Source: Takifugu bimaculatus (Eukaryota; Chordata; Actinopteri; Tetraodontiformes; Tetraodontidae). Taken from it: a stretch of DNA of 64,000 nt. The position numbers and the translations under genes were made by a program. Every line of letters begins with the position of its first letter. Within the stretch, counting starts at the first letter, position 1. Below are positions 1 to 12,016 of the stretch, piece by piece. The notes beneath the pieces were generated by a model, which had not been told where the DNA came from, did no database searches, and saw only the letters and a program-made list of their open reading frames with translations. Location: the NCBI GenBank assembly GCA_004026145.2, contig CP034985.2, positions 732,720-796,719 on the forward strand. The letters run 5' to 3'.

Positions 1-31
1 CTTGAAACAATTTTGATTGTAAAAGATGCTA

Positions 32-62
<31 letters not shown>
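1..62 (+). repeat. 3' tail of a dispersed retroelement
   Basis: The end of this segment (tgctatataaataaagat followed by a TTGATT-type simple tail) nearly matches the 3' end of the retroelement copy at about 37,740-37,775. It is therefore probably the terminal part of the same non-LTR or SINE family, lying in the cep170b intron after the exon ending at 83. The assignment rests on within-window similarity only. Confidence 0.5.
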
Positions 63-63
<1 letters not shown>

Positions 64-82
64 GAACCAGTGCAGGACTCAC

Positions 83-3000
83 CAGCGCTGGAGGACTTTG
101 CTCCATTGGACCGATTACGGTTGGCCATTTGCTTCCCGTGGGCTCCACCACCTTTGTTTGCTGCTGGACGAGCATCACCCACAAACGACTTCCTGGTGGC
201 AACCACCACCTCGGAGGTCCGATTAGAGAAATTGCCTCGGCCAGTGGAAGAAGTCTCGCTGTCGCTGGGGGTTGTGAAGGAGCCAGTTCTCTTCCTGGGC
301 ATCGCTAAGATGTCCAATCTGGACAGTTTCTTCCCTTCAGCACTGACTTTGGCTGGTGCACTAATCGGGTCAGAACTGTGGGAGCCTCGATCAGTCTCAG
401 CACCTTCATTATCTGAGGCCTCACCCAGTCGAGCTCGACGGAGCATGGAGGCCCGCGTTGGCCGTGGTGCTGACAGGCTGTTTGAGCGCATCAGAACCTG
501 CTGGTTTGCCACCTTAGAAGTTTTTCCGTTGTCTTCTTTCTGAAGAGGGGTGATCAACTTCTTGCTACGACTAGATTGACCAGATGTTTCATAGTCGGAT
601 GATGCATATTCACTCCACTGAGGAGCAGAACCTTGGTGACCTGCAGACAGGTCCAGAGACCCACAGTTGCCCTGACTGCGGCGCATCTGGAAGTTTTGCT
701 TTGTTGGCTCTGTCTTACTTGTAGCCTCGGCAATCCCCTGGTGTCGGCGTTTCTCAGACAAGCGTTCGCGAGCAGTTCGCCCTTTCTCGTTGGATAGATG
801 GACTGGAAGAAGACTTTTCCTTCTGAAGGCCCATGATAGTGGGATGGGTTTTAGAAGCAGAGCTGATTGGAGTGTTTTTACTACTCACCTGGCTCACGGT
901 GCTCGCCGTGTCCACATCTGATTCACCTGAGAGAGACTCATCTATATGGCTGGAAGAACCCCCTTTCTTAGAACCACGACGGGAACCAGAAGTAAATCTG
1001 GTGTCCAGAGTAGCCAGAGCTCCCACTGGTTCCTGGAGTAAAGGCTGTGAGTCCTGGAGGCTTTCCCTCCTCTGCTCCATATCTATCATGGATGGGTGGC
1101 TGGAGATGTGAGGAAGTTTCTTCACCTGGACAGTGTCACTGGACCGGTCTTTGGTGAAACTCTCTTGTCGAACCACGGATGAAAAAGAGACCATATCCTT
1201 GTCCTGTGTTTGGAGATTTGGAGCTGAGCTGTTTGGCTTAACGCCTGTCCTCCTGGTTTCATGTCCTGCTCAGATTACAGATCAAGACTGTGGTTGGAGG
1301 ACTTTTTGTTCGAGGGTCCAAAGTCTTTTCCGGTGGGCCCTGATTCTTAACCTTGTGAAGTCTACCTGGACTGTCTTCAGAACCAATGTAGAAGGAGGTG
1401 GACCCAGATCCCACATTGGCTGGGTTTTTCTTTGTTTTTTCCATAAAAGGTCCATCATCGGACCGACTAGCATCACTCAAACTGTCAGGGTCTACATCGT
1501 CCTGTATGGACAGATGTTGAGAAGAGTCCTGAGGACAAGGAGAAACTCTTTCTAGCGACTCCTGGCCTTGGAAATGCTCATGTCGAACTCGGATTCCTGG
1601 AACATTTTCCAACCTTTCTGGTGGTACCTGGGGTAGCAGCCTTCTTGTTCTGGAGCTGTGACTTGATTCGGACTCAGAGTTGTCACAGCTGCCCATCCAT
1701 CGACTCATCAGGTGCAAATCTGGAAAAAATAAAGAAATTAAAACTGAAAATGAATGTTTCTAATGTCTTTGTCCTGTCAGTGGTCCTTGAAGCCACTGCA
1801 GTGATGCCGGACTGCCCATCATCCCCATTTTCTGCAGCCAAACTACCGACTGACCACAACTGGACAACAGTAAACGTCTAACTGACATTGGTGCTTCATA
1901 CCCAACTAATTCGCCTGGATAACACGATGGGACAGCGATTAGCTCTGGCATGTTTATGCCCTAATCAGAGTCAAACAAGACAACGCACGCGCTCATGCTC
2001 CACAACTTCCACACTGGCGAATGACCCCAACACAAAAACATTCGAGAGAGCCTGCGTTACCAAACGCCCTTCTTGTCTGCTTCTCGAAATCAACATGACC
2101 ACGAGGGAGAGCAAGGATTTTATCTGCACAATAAATAAAGTATACTGTTGTTAGAAGGTGTTTTTTTATGTTGAGATGCTGCTCTGCGTCCTGACTCTAG
2201 TTGTTTATTATGTGAAGTGATATCTCAACTGGAATGGAGACATATTAACTTGCTGAAAAGACACTTTTGCCCCCGTCGTATATACGATTTTCTCTGTTGC
2301 TTGTAAACTGGGACATGTCCAATTAAATTCTGAGCATAGCTGGATTAAACTGTGCATGGAAACATGCTGAGTGCGCACAGAACAAGTGTTACAGCACCTT
2401 CAAGACAGTCCCCTTGGGGTGGAGTGGAACCAGGTTCAGCATAGCTGTCTGCCAGACTAGCCCAACAGGAAACCCACTTTGGTCCTTCCAGACCTGGACC
2501 AGCTGGAACCTGAACATCAAAGGGAGCTGATCAATGACAGATGCAGAAGGAGCCAAAACAATGGGCAACAGGAAAAAGAGAGGGATGGAAACCACACACT
2601 AGCATTCACTGGGAGGAGTTGGTGTTCCAGATTGATGCATGGTGCTTCTGCTCTATGTTTACCTGCATCTGACCTGTTGGGAGGCTGCTGACTGCAGCTG
2701 GTATTAAGCCATGCAGAGCAACTATGGTGCTAGAGTCACTATCCATATTAGCCTGCTCGTCTTTTCCATCATTTATTACAGGTCTATAGACTCCTGTGTT
2801 CACTCCACTATACTCTGGAGAGTCAAGGACACCAAACACCTGTTGGAACACAAGGACAGCATGAGGGGAAATCCAGGGTCACCGTGGCAAGCAGGAACAA
2901 GAAGGACAAAACTTTTCATGCATAACTACTCAGCAAACTTCTCCATGTTTTCGTTTCTCCTTGGTGCACTGACTAGATCATTTTTATCTTTATGGGTATT

Positions 3001-6000
3001 AGTTTTTACTGAACAGATAAACACTGATCATCTGACTTTATGATCACCTGATCAATCATGTTTCGAGCCTGCTCCACCTCTTTGTCCTGTGCTTCTGTCT
3101 CAATGGTGTAGGTCCCTGCATCACTCAGGCTGTCATCCTCCTCGTTCCTCATCCGCTGGGAACATTTAGGGTCAGTCCCTCTGACGCCCAAGGGTAGCAC
3201 TGGGGACATGGGTCGACCGCTGGAGTGGCCCGGAGAGGGGGCCTGACCAGCAGCATTGATGGAGATTGTGGATTCTGACTTTCCTGGAGCCTGTAAGGTG
3301 GAGGCAGGGTAGAGGTCTGAGGCAGCCACTGAGGGTCCTGGTGACAAGAGAGCTCTGGCATGAGGAGGTGACACCATCCCAGGAGGAGCAGAAGTCTTGT
3401 CCCTCGTTGGAGACAGATCGTGTTGACAAGAAGCTTTTTGGAATTCAGCAGTAAACTCTTGGGTAAGCTTGGACTGTTTGCCAATGCTACTAAAGGGTCT
3501 GATGAACATGCCAGAGGAGGAGCGAGAGGAGGAGCCAGAAGAGGCTGCTTCTGTCTCAGCCTTGTCCCTCTTCAGAGAGCTAGACCTTTGAGGGCAACTG
3601 TGACCCTGGCCCTTCAGAGGAACCATCACCTGCTGAGTAGGAAGTATGTGACCATGCACAGAGGCTGGCCTGTCACTGCCTTTCCGCCGCTCCATCTTAG
3701 CCTTCAAGGTTGAGTGGGAGTCAGCATGGGTGGGGTTGTGTGTAAACGATTGTGAGCGCTTCTTGCGTGGGTTGTCATCAAAGAACTCAATGATGAAGGC
3801 CTGTTGGGTGAGGTGTTCATGTGGACCCTGCTGGGATGATTCCATAGTAGGGGACTGAGCTTGTGAGGACCTTTGGGGCAGGATGTGGTCTGGGGCAACA
3901 GACAAGGATGGTGTAGAGTCCTGCAGTGGTTTATTGAGGACTTGTGTTGGAGGAGGGGACTGGAAGGGGATGGACTGATCATATTGAACCATCTGCTGGG
4001 CTACCTCAGACTGTTCACACTGGACATCATGGTAGGGTGTACTCTTACTTCCATTTAGAACTGGATCTTCTGAGTCACTCTGGGTTCCATCTTCATGATG
4101 GTGACCTGGCCAGGAAGACAATGTCAACTCTCCATCTCTCAATATTTTTGACAATATCCTCAAATTAGCTCAACAACCGGGAAGAATTGGACCACAAAGC
4201 ATACAGGGTGGACTCTAGATAATGTCCACCAAGCCAATATTCACGTGGGTTCTGTACTAGTTCTAGTATCTGTACTGGTTCTAGTATAATAATGACTCTC
4301 TACGTTGGTCCAATTTCAGTGTTCTGATAGGTCCACTTTAACTATTCCCAAACAGATGATCTGGTCTGGCAGATGCTCACAATAACTCCTACACTACATT
4401 GTCGTTTGGGCTACACCACAGAAGTGCTGATCCTAACCCTGGTCCTGGCTTGTAAATCACCTTAAAGTTTAGGTGCAGACTACCCTCATGTCAACAGTAG
4501 CATCCACAACAATCAAATATGACCAATGTAGGACAACAACTGCAAAAACACTCAAGCTGTAGTTGGGGAGAGTGTCTGACCTTTCAGGATCTTGGCATTC
4601 ATAGCGAGGTCACTCTTAGTGCTGTAAACGTCTTCACTTGTTGGACGCCTTTTCATAATGCTGATATCACTGCGAACCAGCCAATCAGCCACTTTACTCT
4701 CTGCTGACATCACATCAGTAGGTGTGGGGATCATCGCCTTGGAAGGAAGGCTGTGCTGCTTCCTCTGACGGGTGGAGAATTTGGTGACATGGTCTTTGAT
4801 CTTGATTTTTCCAGGCATGCAGTCATCAAACTCAATAGTGAAAGAGGCGTGGCTCTGGATGACAGGCGGTGTGGAAGTGGGCGGGGATGAACACACAGGT
4901 GGCGCGTCTGTGTCCTTGGTAGGAATTTCATGGACCTCTGGCTCGGAGGGTTTGAGCTGCTGAAAGTCTTTGGTGGGGATTTCAAAATAACTTGGTTCTC
5001 GGTGGTACGACAAGAAGATGCTCTTCTGTTGAGAAACATCTGGGTCCACAGAGGACGCTTCTTTCTGCATTTCTGTGAAAATAGATGATGGCAGAAACAC
5101 TTCTGTACACGACACAAAAATCAATGACGGTGTCCAATATTTCACGAAGATTGACCCTGATAAACACTTAATATGCAACACTGTCAACCATGGTTTCAAG
5201 GGAAAACTATCAAAGGTTGTGATGAATGTGGCTCAGATCCCCACCGGTTGTTTTCATTTATGTACTTTAATCCAGTGGTGTGTTGTCTTAGCTCTGCCTG
5301 TACCACACTAGGTTTCTACTGATGAACTCTGGAGCAACACTGATTTAGAAACATCTGCCCGAGTCCAATATTATCTGTTAACATGTTAGCATATAAGCTA
5401 GCAGGTGAGCTAACTGAGCTAAAACATATATTGGTGATGCACCTGCATGATGCTCGTCACTGCTGTGTACTTTACTCCCATAATCCTCTTCTCCCCACCA
5501 AGATGGTTGACCATAGAGGGGAGTGGGCCGACACACTGAAGCCTCTAGGACACAAACAGAAAAACGGTGAATCAGCAGTCTCACAAACTGTAAAACCAAC
5601 AAAAACATGTGTGATCAGCTTCCTGTTGTGTGACAGTAAATGTATCAGGATCAGGTATGTGTGCTGTTTTTACCCTGTGTGAGACTTTTGCTGCTTGTTG
5701 TCCTCATCCTGTCCTCCATTTCTGCTTTCTTCACCTCCAAACCCTTCAGGTTCATCTGAAGCTGACTGCTGTACTTCTCATGCTGCAACACCAGGGGGCA
5801 CTCGCCGTCAGGTAGAACACCAACTAGTAATTCACGCAGCACACACTCACACACACATGCAACATACACCGTCACACACATACCTTCAGAGCTTCCTCTG
5901 GGACTTTGTGTTGACTTCTCTCAAGAACATAAACACTAGAATGTAGAGATGTTGTTAAGAAAAAGAATGACAGTAAAAAGATTTGAAACAGTCAAATATT

Positions 6001-6680
6001 TGTACAGATGTTGGTTAGTGGTTTGAATTGAATGAATGGGTAGATGAAATTTCTGTAAGTGGTTCATGATAAAGGTATTGATGTCAGGATATCATATCCA
6101 AAGCGAATCACATCAGAGAGTTTCAGGGTGATGTAAGTTTGATCAGGGATCCTCAGGTCATTCACAAATGTCTGTAAGGAATAAACACACACACACATGC
6201 AGGATTTAAAAAATACCTTTAGAGCAAATCTAATGAAAATATTAATTTCAGCACATCAGTTAGGGTTCATGCTTGTGATGTCATTGTTTTCTCTGTGTGT
6301 GTGTGTCTCACCCCATTAAGGCTCCCTAGGTCTTTGACCAGGTGTTCATCGGTTGTCAGGTTATAGTTGATGACAGCATGTTGTTTGTCCACGCTGCGAG
6401 ACTGTCAACAACAGACAAACAGTGGGGTCAGGTGAACCACAGGCCTACAGTCTTTTGACAGGTGTGTGTGGTTTTATGAATAGGAATAGGACAACTATCG
6501 GTCTGCTTCTCATCAATATTCCCATCATGGCTGGTGCTTGTGCAGGGTAAAAGTTAAGGCTTAGGTAGCTCTCACCTGTAGCATGAGCTCACAGTCCTCC
6601 CGGCCCACAAAGATCATCTCTTTGGGGAGACGATGTCGAGTACCTGAGCTGCTCACCAAGAACCATGACGTCACACTCAT
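83..6680 (-). CDS. cep170b: Centrosomal protein 170B (FHA-domain, microtubule/centriole-associated), 3' part off window
   Basis: This is a CEP170-family protein; family members bind centrioles and microtubules. Exons I can phase on the minus strand: 6680-6576 (ATG; starts MSVTSWFLVSSSGTRHRLP), 6401-6312, 6171-6093, 5942-5884, 5782-5674, 5544-5476, 5072-4581, 4105-3048, 2839-2674, 1719-1366 and 1265-83. The first four encode the FHA domain (residues about 1-110, with GRED, SVDKQHAVI and LGSLNGTFV). The middle carries family blocks such as TPLYGQPSWWGE, REPSYFEIPTK, SFTIEFDDC, AFIIEFFDD and EDDSLSDAGTYTIETEAQD. The last exon holds SLSGESDVDTASTVS and KKLSRLDILAMPRKR. The C-terminal exons lie left of base 1; the donor is at 82-81. 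The reading frame shifts by one surplus base near 781-800. A second shift between 1366 and 1262 fits either a 100-base intron or another surplus base. CEP170 itself is the alternative, but the blocks fit CEP170B better. Confidence 0.93.
5943..6092 (-). other. cep170b: U12-type AT-AC intron inside the cep170b FHA-coding region
   Basis: No GT-AG junction connects the exons encoding FGYD and SVYVLERSQ. Cutting the intron as AT...AC restores an exact frame: exon 6171-6093 (79 nt) plus exon 5942-5884 (59 nt) gives 46 codons reading FGYDSSVYVLER, as expected for the family. On the minus strand the intron starts ATATCCTG (close to the U12 AT-AC consensus ATATCCTT). Near its end it has TTTTCTTAAC, a good U12 branch-site match, 11 bases before the terminal AC. 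Donor, branch site, spacing and phase all agree. Confidence 0.88.
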
Positions 6681-7048
6681 CTTCACTGGACTCCTGGAAA
6701 ATCCAGAGGCATCCTGGAAAAATGCATGATATGCTGTTATACTGGGACGAAGAGGATGGTTACATGTAACAAGCCATAGGTTTAGCTTTGCTAGTTGTGA
6801 ATGCTTTGCTTGCTTTCAGTGTCCCTCTGATTTGTGTGTGTGTGAGTTAATATGGGTTAGTGTGTGAATGTAGAGGTGAGGGTTTATGTGTGTAGCAGCA
6901 GAAATGCAGAGTCACTGTATCACCTGCCTCTTCACCAGTAGCGCCTCTTTCAATTGACATATTTACACCACCTAACCTTTCTGACGTCATCACCATCGCC
7001 TGCTCGTTACCTGAACCAAACCACACCCAAGACGTGAGCGCGCGCGCG

Positions 7049-7112
7049 CACATACCCACACGCACGCATACACACACACACACACACACACTCTCTCTCT
7101 CTCTCTCTCTCT
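7049..7112. repeat. Simple repeat (CA)n followed by (CT)n
   Basis: Alternating ACAC... runs into CTCTCT..., preceded by a short CG-alternating stretch. It lies in the cep170b 5' intron and is non-coding. Antisense reading frames here are low-complexity artefacts. Confidence 0.9.
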
Positions 7113-7229
7113 AGAAACAGCGGCTTGGCATCGTCGCCTCTTCCTCGGTGGTTCCAGGCTGGTTCCATGTTGACGGAGGACAAAGACAAACAGACAGGTC
7201 CCCCTCCTCCACACCCTGTCCTCCTCCCA

Positions 7230-7515
7230 TCTCCAGGACATCTTACCTCCGCTCCTGATGCCGCCGATCAAAGCCAGACTGCAGGACTAGCGGGGATGTG
7301 GAGCATGAGAGGCGGACTGGGATCCGTCCACAAGCCGACAGAAGGTGGCGGAGAGCGGACAACGAATCACAACGGTGCCGATGACACAGGCGGAGATGCT
7401 GCTGTTATGGCATCTCTCCCAGCCTCCTCATCCTCATCCTCCTCCTGACGCACCAGCTGCCACCCGCCGCGTCAATGCGCGCTGACGCACCGTACCGGAA
7501 GTGATGTGAGACCCC
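7230..7515 (-). promoter_or_regulatory. cep170b: Probable cep170b promoter with non-coding first exon
   Basis: A GC- and CpG-rich segment lies just upstream of the cep170b coding start. On the minus strand a strong donor (GGAG then GTAAGAT) ends a putative first exon at 7247. A matching acceptor lies shortly before the ATG at 6680. An ETS-type CCGGAAGTGA sits at about 7495-7504, typical of housekeeping promoters. The transcription start is inferred, not seen. Confidence 0.5.
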
Positions 7516-8397
7516 AATGAAACAAAAGTCACAGGCTAAAGAACGCTGAACACGAAGGTGATGCATACTGTACATTTTAACGAAGCTGACTACAAATATG
7601 ATCCCTCTAATCAGCGGGGCTGCAGCTGGCCGCGAGCGGAAGTACAGTCAGCAAGCGAGCTGGATTTATTTTCCACCCTTTTTAACCGTCTCTTATTTTG
7701 AAAGGCAAGGCTTTAGGGTCTGAGTGCCATTAGTTTGACGGTTCAGCTGGTGTTAATCCTGCAGCACCGAAACACCGTCATTCATCCGTCCCAATCTTTT
7801 CATCGGTAGCATTATTTTATGGGAGTCACGTGACATTTTTCGTGCATGTTCTAACTGCATGTTCTCCACAGCCCCTAGCAGTGTTTCATGATGACTTCAC
7901 CACATTCTTTAGCCTGATAAGACTTTGGTCATCACCAGAATTGTTGGGAGAACATTTCTCACCTGACACTCAGACTTTATGACAATGATTTAATCAGCTG
8001 AGCCATCATACACACCAAATGTAAATACAGTCAGAGACCACACCATAATATTAAAGAGTCATGTGACCATTTGTCATTTTCTCATATTTGGTTTATTCAG
8101 GAGGGACAAACAAGAAACCCAAGAAAAACTGGTCCTGGTTCTGCGAGGCGTTTTGTGTCCAGTTATCTGCTCAGGGGCAGTTTCGAGACAATCATCTCAC
8201 TTCATTTCCTGCGGGTCCATTTTCTGAGAGAGGCCACATCTGCCACATGAGAACCTGTTCAGTCTGTCACCTTCCACGTTCAGACCTGCTGATGTTCATG
8301 ACTGACACATGACACATTGGGAGAGGGGGGTGTTAGCAGCATGGTTAGAATGTTAGCAATGCGTGGTTTACGACAGGTGATCTGCTCAGCAGACTCA
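7516..8397. other. Intergenic stretch, no gene seen
   Basis: AT-balanced sequence between the cep170b promoter and the 3' end of the inf2 relic. I see no conserved reading frame, RNA gene or clear repeat. Some of it may be old inf2 3' sequence, but I cannot support that. Confidence 0.4.
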
Positions 8398-9120
8398 CCT
8401 CAGTGGGGCACACATTCTCTTCTGGTTCTGGCTTTGGATCCGAGTCCTGCCAACCACAGATCATCTCTAGTCACATGCATGAATGCAGATGCTAACTGAC
8501 AGCTCAGACGCACTGGGCTGAACTCTACCCGTGTGCAATATCTTGGGTTTCTTCCTCTGAAGTTTGAGATGGTCCCACTTCAGTCCAATCACACCCCTGT
8601 CTGCCTGCTTTTGAGTCTCGACCAGATTCCAACCGAGGGTCCTCGATTCTCTGGTTCTGCTCCACAACCTCAGCTTCATCACATGATTTTGGCCTCACAG
8701 CAGTCTTCTGCGCCAGGAGTTCTGTAGGGATCAGGATGGTTTCTGCATCTAAGCAAGACTCCTGGATTCTGTTATCCATCTTGGTGATCAGGGCACCAGC
8801 AGATGTTTGTTGGGGCTTCTGAGTGGTCAGTCTTGGTTGAAATTGGTTCAGGGTTTGGTTTAGCGAGTGGTTCTGTGGGGATCAGGATGGTTTCCTAGTG
8901 GTTTTGCAGGCAGCTGTAGAAGCACCGGAGTATCTGAAGACAAACACAGGGTCAGACACAAGTTCAGACCTTATAATCCACCACAGTCCTCACCGTGGAT
9001 TTTGCTGGACCTCTGGTTGGGCTGTGGTCCTCTTAAACCTGTAGCCTCTCCTGATATCAGCCAGCAGGTTGTCGATAATGCAGCCTTTGTCCTGGCTGGG
9101 CAAGACCTCTAGAACTGGAC

Positions 9121-10440
9121 AAAAAAAAAAAAACAAGGGGAAGGCTTTCTGCCTGTAGAAGCCTTCTCTGTATTGGAAATAGGTGGTGTTCAAACACAGG
9201 TCCAGCATGGTGCAGATTTGGGCCGGTGTTAAGGTTGTTCTTTCTGGAAGATTCTTGTCCAATAGAAGGTGCTTGTGGATGGTGTCTATGGTGCTGGCGG
9301 TGGGGATGCACGTGAAGAGTAACGTGACATAAGATACCATAGTCTCTTCTGGAAGTAGTGTGAGTCCACTGACCTTTTGAGCAAAGTCTTGGGAGTTTTT
9401 GATGTGGTGTGGGGTGCTGCCAAACATGGGAGACAAGATGGAGGCCAAGTATTTGGAAATGTTACAGAATTGATGCTACTTACTATGGGTCTGAGAGGGG
9501 TCCCTGGTTTGTGGATCTTGGGCAATCGATATATGCAAGGGATGGTTTCTCCTGGATATAGACGGTAGTATTGTGGTCTGTCGATGGCTATATCCTTTTC
9601 CAGTTTCTGTAGTAAGTCTACCACCTTCTTCTTGTATGAGCTAGTAGGGTCTTGCTTGAGTTTCTCATATGTAGCGGTGTCTGTCAGACTTATTTTGGTG
9701 TCATAGTCAGTGGTATTGAGTAAGACCGTGCACCTACCTTTGTCAGCTGGTAAGATGGTGATGTTCTTGTCCTTGGCTAAGGATGCAATGGTCTTTTTTC
9801 CTCATTAGTGATATTAGAGGTTTTGCACTAGCTAAAGCAGCTTTTACCTTAAGTCTAATCTGTTCTGCTTCTGGGAGTTTGTTGTTTCTGATGGCCGTCT
9901 CAGTGGGTGTGATGAGTTCGACAGTCGGTACCTCTTCAGGGGTGACTGAAAAATTCAGACCTTTGGAAAGCACTTCCTCTTCGGTTTGTGTAAGCTCCCT
10001 GTCTGAGGTTTTTTACCCATTTCTCCCGTTGTGCGTCAGACAAGGATGTGTCCTGTTTTTCTGTCATGGAGAAGGGGTTGGTTCCGCTGGGGTTGTGTTT
10101 TGCCAGTAGGGTGGTGAATCTGACGGATCCTTGGTCCTGGTGTGTTGGGTGTACGGAGTCTTGGAAACAAGTTTGACTATTTCTTCCATCACTTCAGAGG
10201 GGAGCAGTAGGTGTAGTTCCTCCTTTCTTTCATCTAGCTTGGCTTCCAGGGCAATTATGGTAAAATGGATTTGTCTGATCCTTTCATTGAGTAAACGTTT
10301 TTCCGTCATGTGAAGAATTACCTGGGCTCTGTGTCCTTTTACCGTTGATCTGATGCGTAGACAGGTGGGAGTCATCTTCTGCTGTCGACATCTGAGGTTG
10401 AAGCGGAGGTGGTTCTTAAAGTCCGCTAACTTCTTGGCTG
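9121..10440 (-). mobile_element. Penelope-like retroelement fragment (N-terminal region and part of the reverse transcriptase)
   Basis: Minus-strand frames, broken by shifts, give the order of a fish Penelope-like element. An N-terminal block comes first (KKLADFKNHLRFNLRCR, LRIRSTVKGHRAQ, about 10,150-10,440). Next is GLNFSVTPEEVPTVELI (about 9,920-9,965). The reverse transcriptase follows, with YRLPKIHKPGTPLRPIVSS at about 9,510-9,560 and the EETMVSY-LFTCIP region at about 9,300-9,360. The copy stops at YRQK, before the GCAMGSP-type core, and there is no YADD box or GIY-YIG endonuclease. It is a dead, truncated copy. It ends beside a 13-base poly-T (minus strand) that now serves as the pyrimidine tract of the next inf2 relic exon. 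Confidence 0.8.
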
Positions 10441-10470
10441 TGTGGGCAATGACGACAGTACCTTGAGGAG

Positions 10471-10620
10471 AAGCTCCCATACCAGGCAAGGGAGGAAGGG
10501 GAGCTCCCATACCAGGCAAGGGAGGAAGGGGAGCTCCCATACCAGGCAAGGGAGGAAGGGGAGCTCCCATACCAGGCAAGGGAGGAAGGGGAGCTCCCAC
10601 ATCAGAAAAGGGGGGAGGGG
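10471..10620. repeat. 30-bp minisatellite encoding the FH1 proline repeats of the inf2 relic
   Basis: Five head-to-tail 30-base units; the first four are essentially identical and the fifth has diverged. Read on the minus strand the unit gives APLPPLPGMG, a formin FH1-like profilin-binding pattern, in frame with the inf2 exon. Confidence 0.9.
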
Positions 10621-12016
10621 GAGAGGAAGGGGAGTTGGGGCTTGGGAAGGAAATTCTAATGTAGCTAGCTGTGGAGGAATCTTTGCTCATGAGGTCTGAC
10701 TGTTCACATGATATTTGTGTTTGTACTGACTTCGAGAGTTTGTATCCTCTGATTGGTTGAGAGGGACCTTTGGGGGAGGAGCTTCTCCAACAGACAACCA
10801 GCAGAATCCTGATGAGCTGTGAAACAAACACTTATGATCAAAGTGTGGAGTCCAATCAAATTAACTTCATGTTGACAGAAGGGTTTGAACAAGAGGTCAG
10901 ACTTACAGTCCTGGGACAACAGAACTGCCTGCTCAGCCAGCTGCTCCAGAGCTGCCCACAGTCCGCTGCTGCCTGGATCAACCAGTAGTAAGGCCTGAAG
11001 GATGAACAGCTGCTCTGAACACGCACATCTGGACAAGGTTCTCATTGGCAAGTTCTCACAATTTCTCCAGTTACCGTGGCAATGCAAAATCAACATCCAG
11101 GTCATTTGACTCCTAGCAGGAAGAGCTTGTCCTAACTGCTCTCATCCAGATGTTGGTTCAATTCAACACTAATTAAGGCTGCTTTTCTTGGTGCCTTTTT
11201 ATCCTAATTGGTGTCAGACCTTGTTGCTGATGTCATCAGCATCCACAGCAGATTCATGCTCATGACCATGTTCAGTCAGCATTTGCTCAACTTTGTGTTA
11301 AAAACATCATTATTGGCAGGTGATGCTGCTTTGGTGCATGTGAACATCACCATGGCCCAAAGGGAGAAGACGACCTGTTGTGTCTGTTAGTGTCCATGTA
11401 CAGTCTCTTCATCAGCTCCTCATCCTTCATGAGCGCCTCCTCAAATGTATCACACTGGACGTTCAGGTCCTCGTCACCAGCCTCCCTGAAAGTGGCACAC
11501 GGGTCAGGTGATGCATCACGCGACTTTATCTTCACTGGTTAGAATTGAAGAGCGCACCGAAGGTGAGGGAGCAGGTCCAACAGCTGCAGCACTGAAACAT
11601 GGCAACGTAGTCAGGATCCCACTAAACCCAGTTTTTAGAACACCAATTTTAAAAGCTAAAACAGTACAGAACAGAGAAGTGCTGGTCTTCAGGTGGTTAA
11701 ACAGTGCAGCGAAATTCCAACAATCAACAAAAAGGTGCTCTAAAGATTCCACTGAGGAAGAAAAGACACCTCTGTAGCAAATTATTGTTCCATTGATAAT
11801 ATTTAATCTAATAATCAAGGATTAGCATCCCATTGACGTGTCTAAAGCTCCTTTCACACAGTGACCAGCAGGAGGCCGCAGTCATACCTGCAGCAGGCAG
11901 ATGCAGAGTTCAGGGTCAGCGTTCTCCAGGTTGGCTTCCAGCTGTGCGTCGGAGTCATCGGTAGTACTTCAAGTCACATGATCCTTAACTGCCTGCCATT
12001 TTGTTTTGGTTTCCAT

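Larger units (their letters stand above)
8398..12016 (-). pseudogene. inf2: Decayed inverted-formin-2 gene lacking its FH2 domain
   Basis: INF2 is a formin that nucleates and severs actin. Its exons survive as islands on the minus strand. 12016-11888 encodes the N-terminus (KWQAVKD, then EANLENADPELCICLLQ) but has an in-frame TGA at 11971-11969. 11485-11375 encodes VQCDTFEEALMKDEELM, from the end of the DID region. 11014-10907 encodes LWAALEQLAEQAVLL. 10784 to about 10435 is an FH1-like exon with repeated PLPPLPGMGA. 9114-8994 encodes the WH2/DAD-like segment CIIDNLLADIRRGY. Probable tail pieces follow down to 8398 (for example DSDPKPEPEENVCPTE before a donor). Most DID exons and the whole FH2 domain are absent, and a Penelope-like element occupies the FH2 position. 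Human INF2 lies close to CEP170B, as here. A residual FH2-less gene is possible, but stop plus deletion favour a relic. Confidence 0.82.

Noticed and set aside
10064..10831. A single novel 255-residue proline-rich protein
   Set aside because: The frame is a chance fusion of the inf2 FH1 exon with the N-terminal region of a Penelope-like element.
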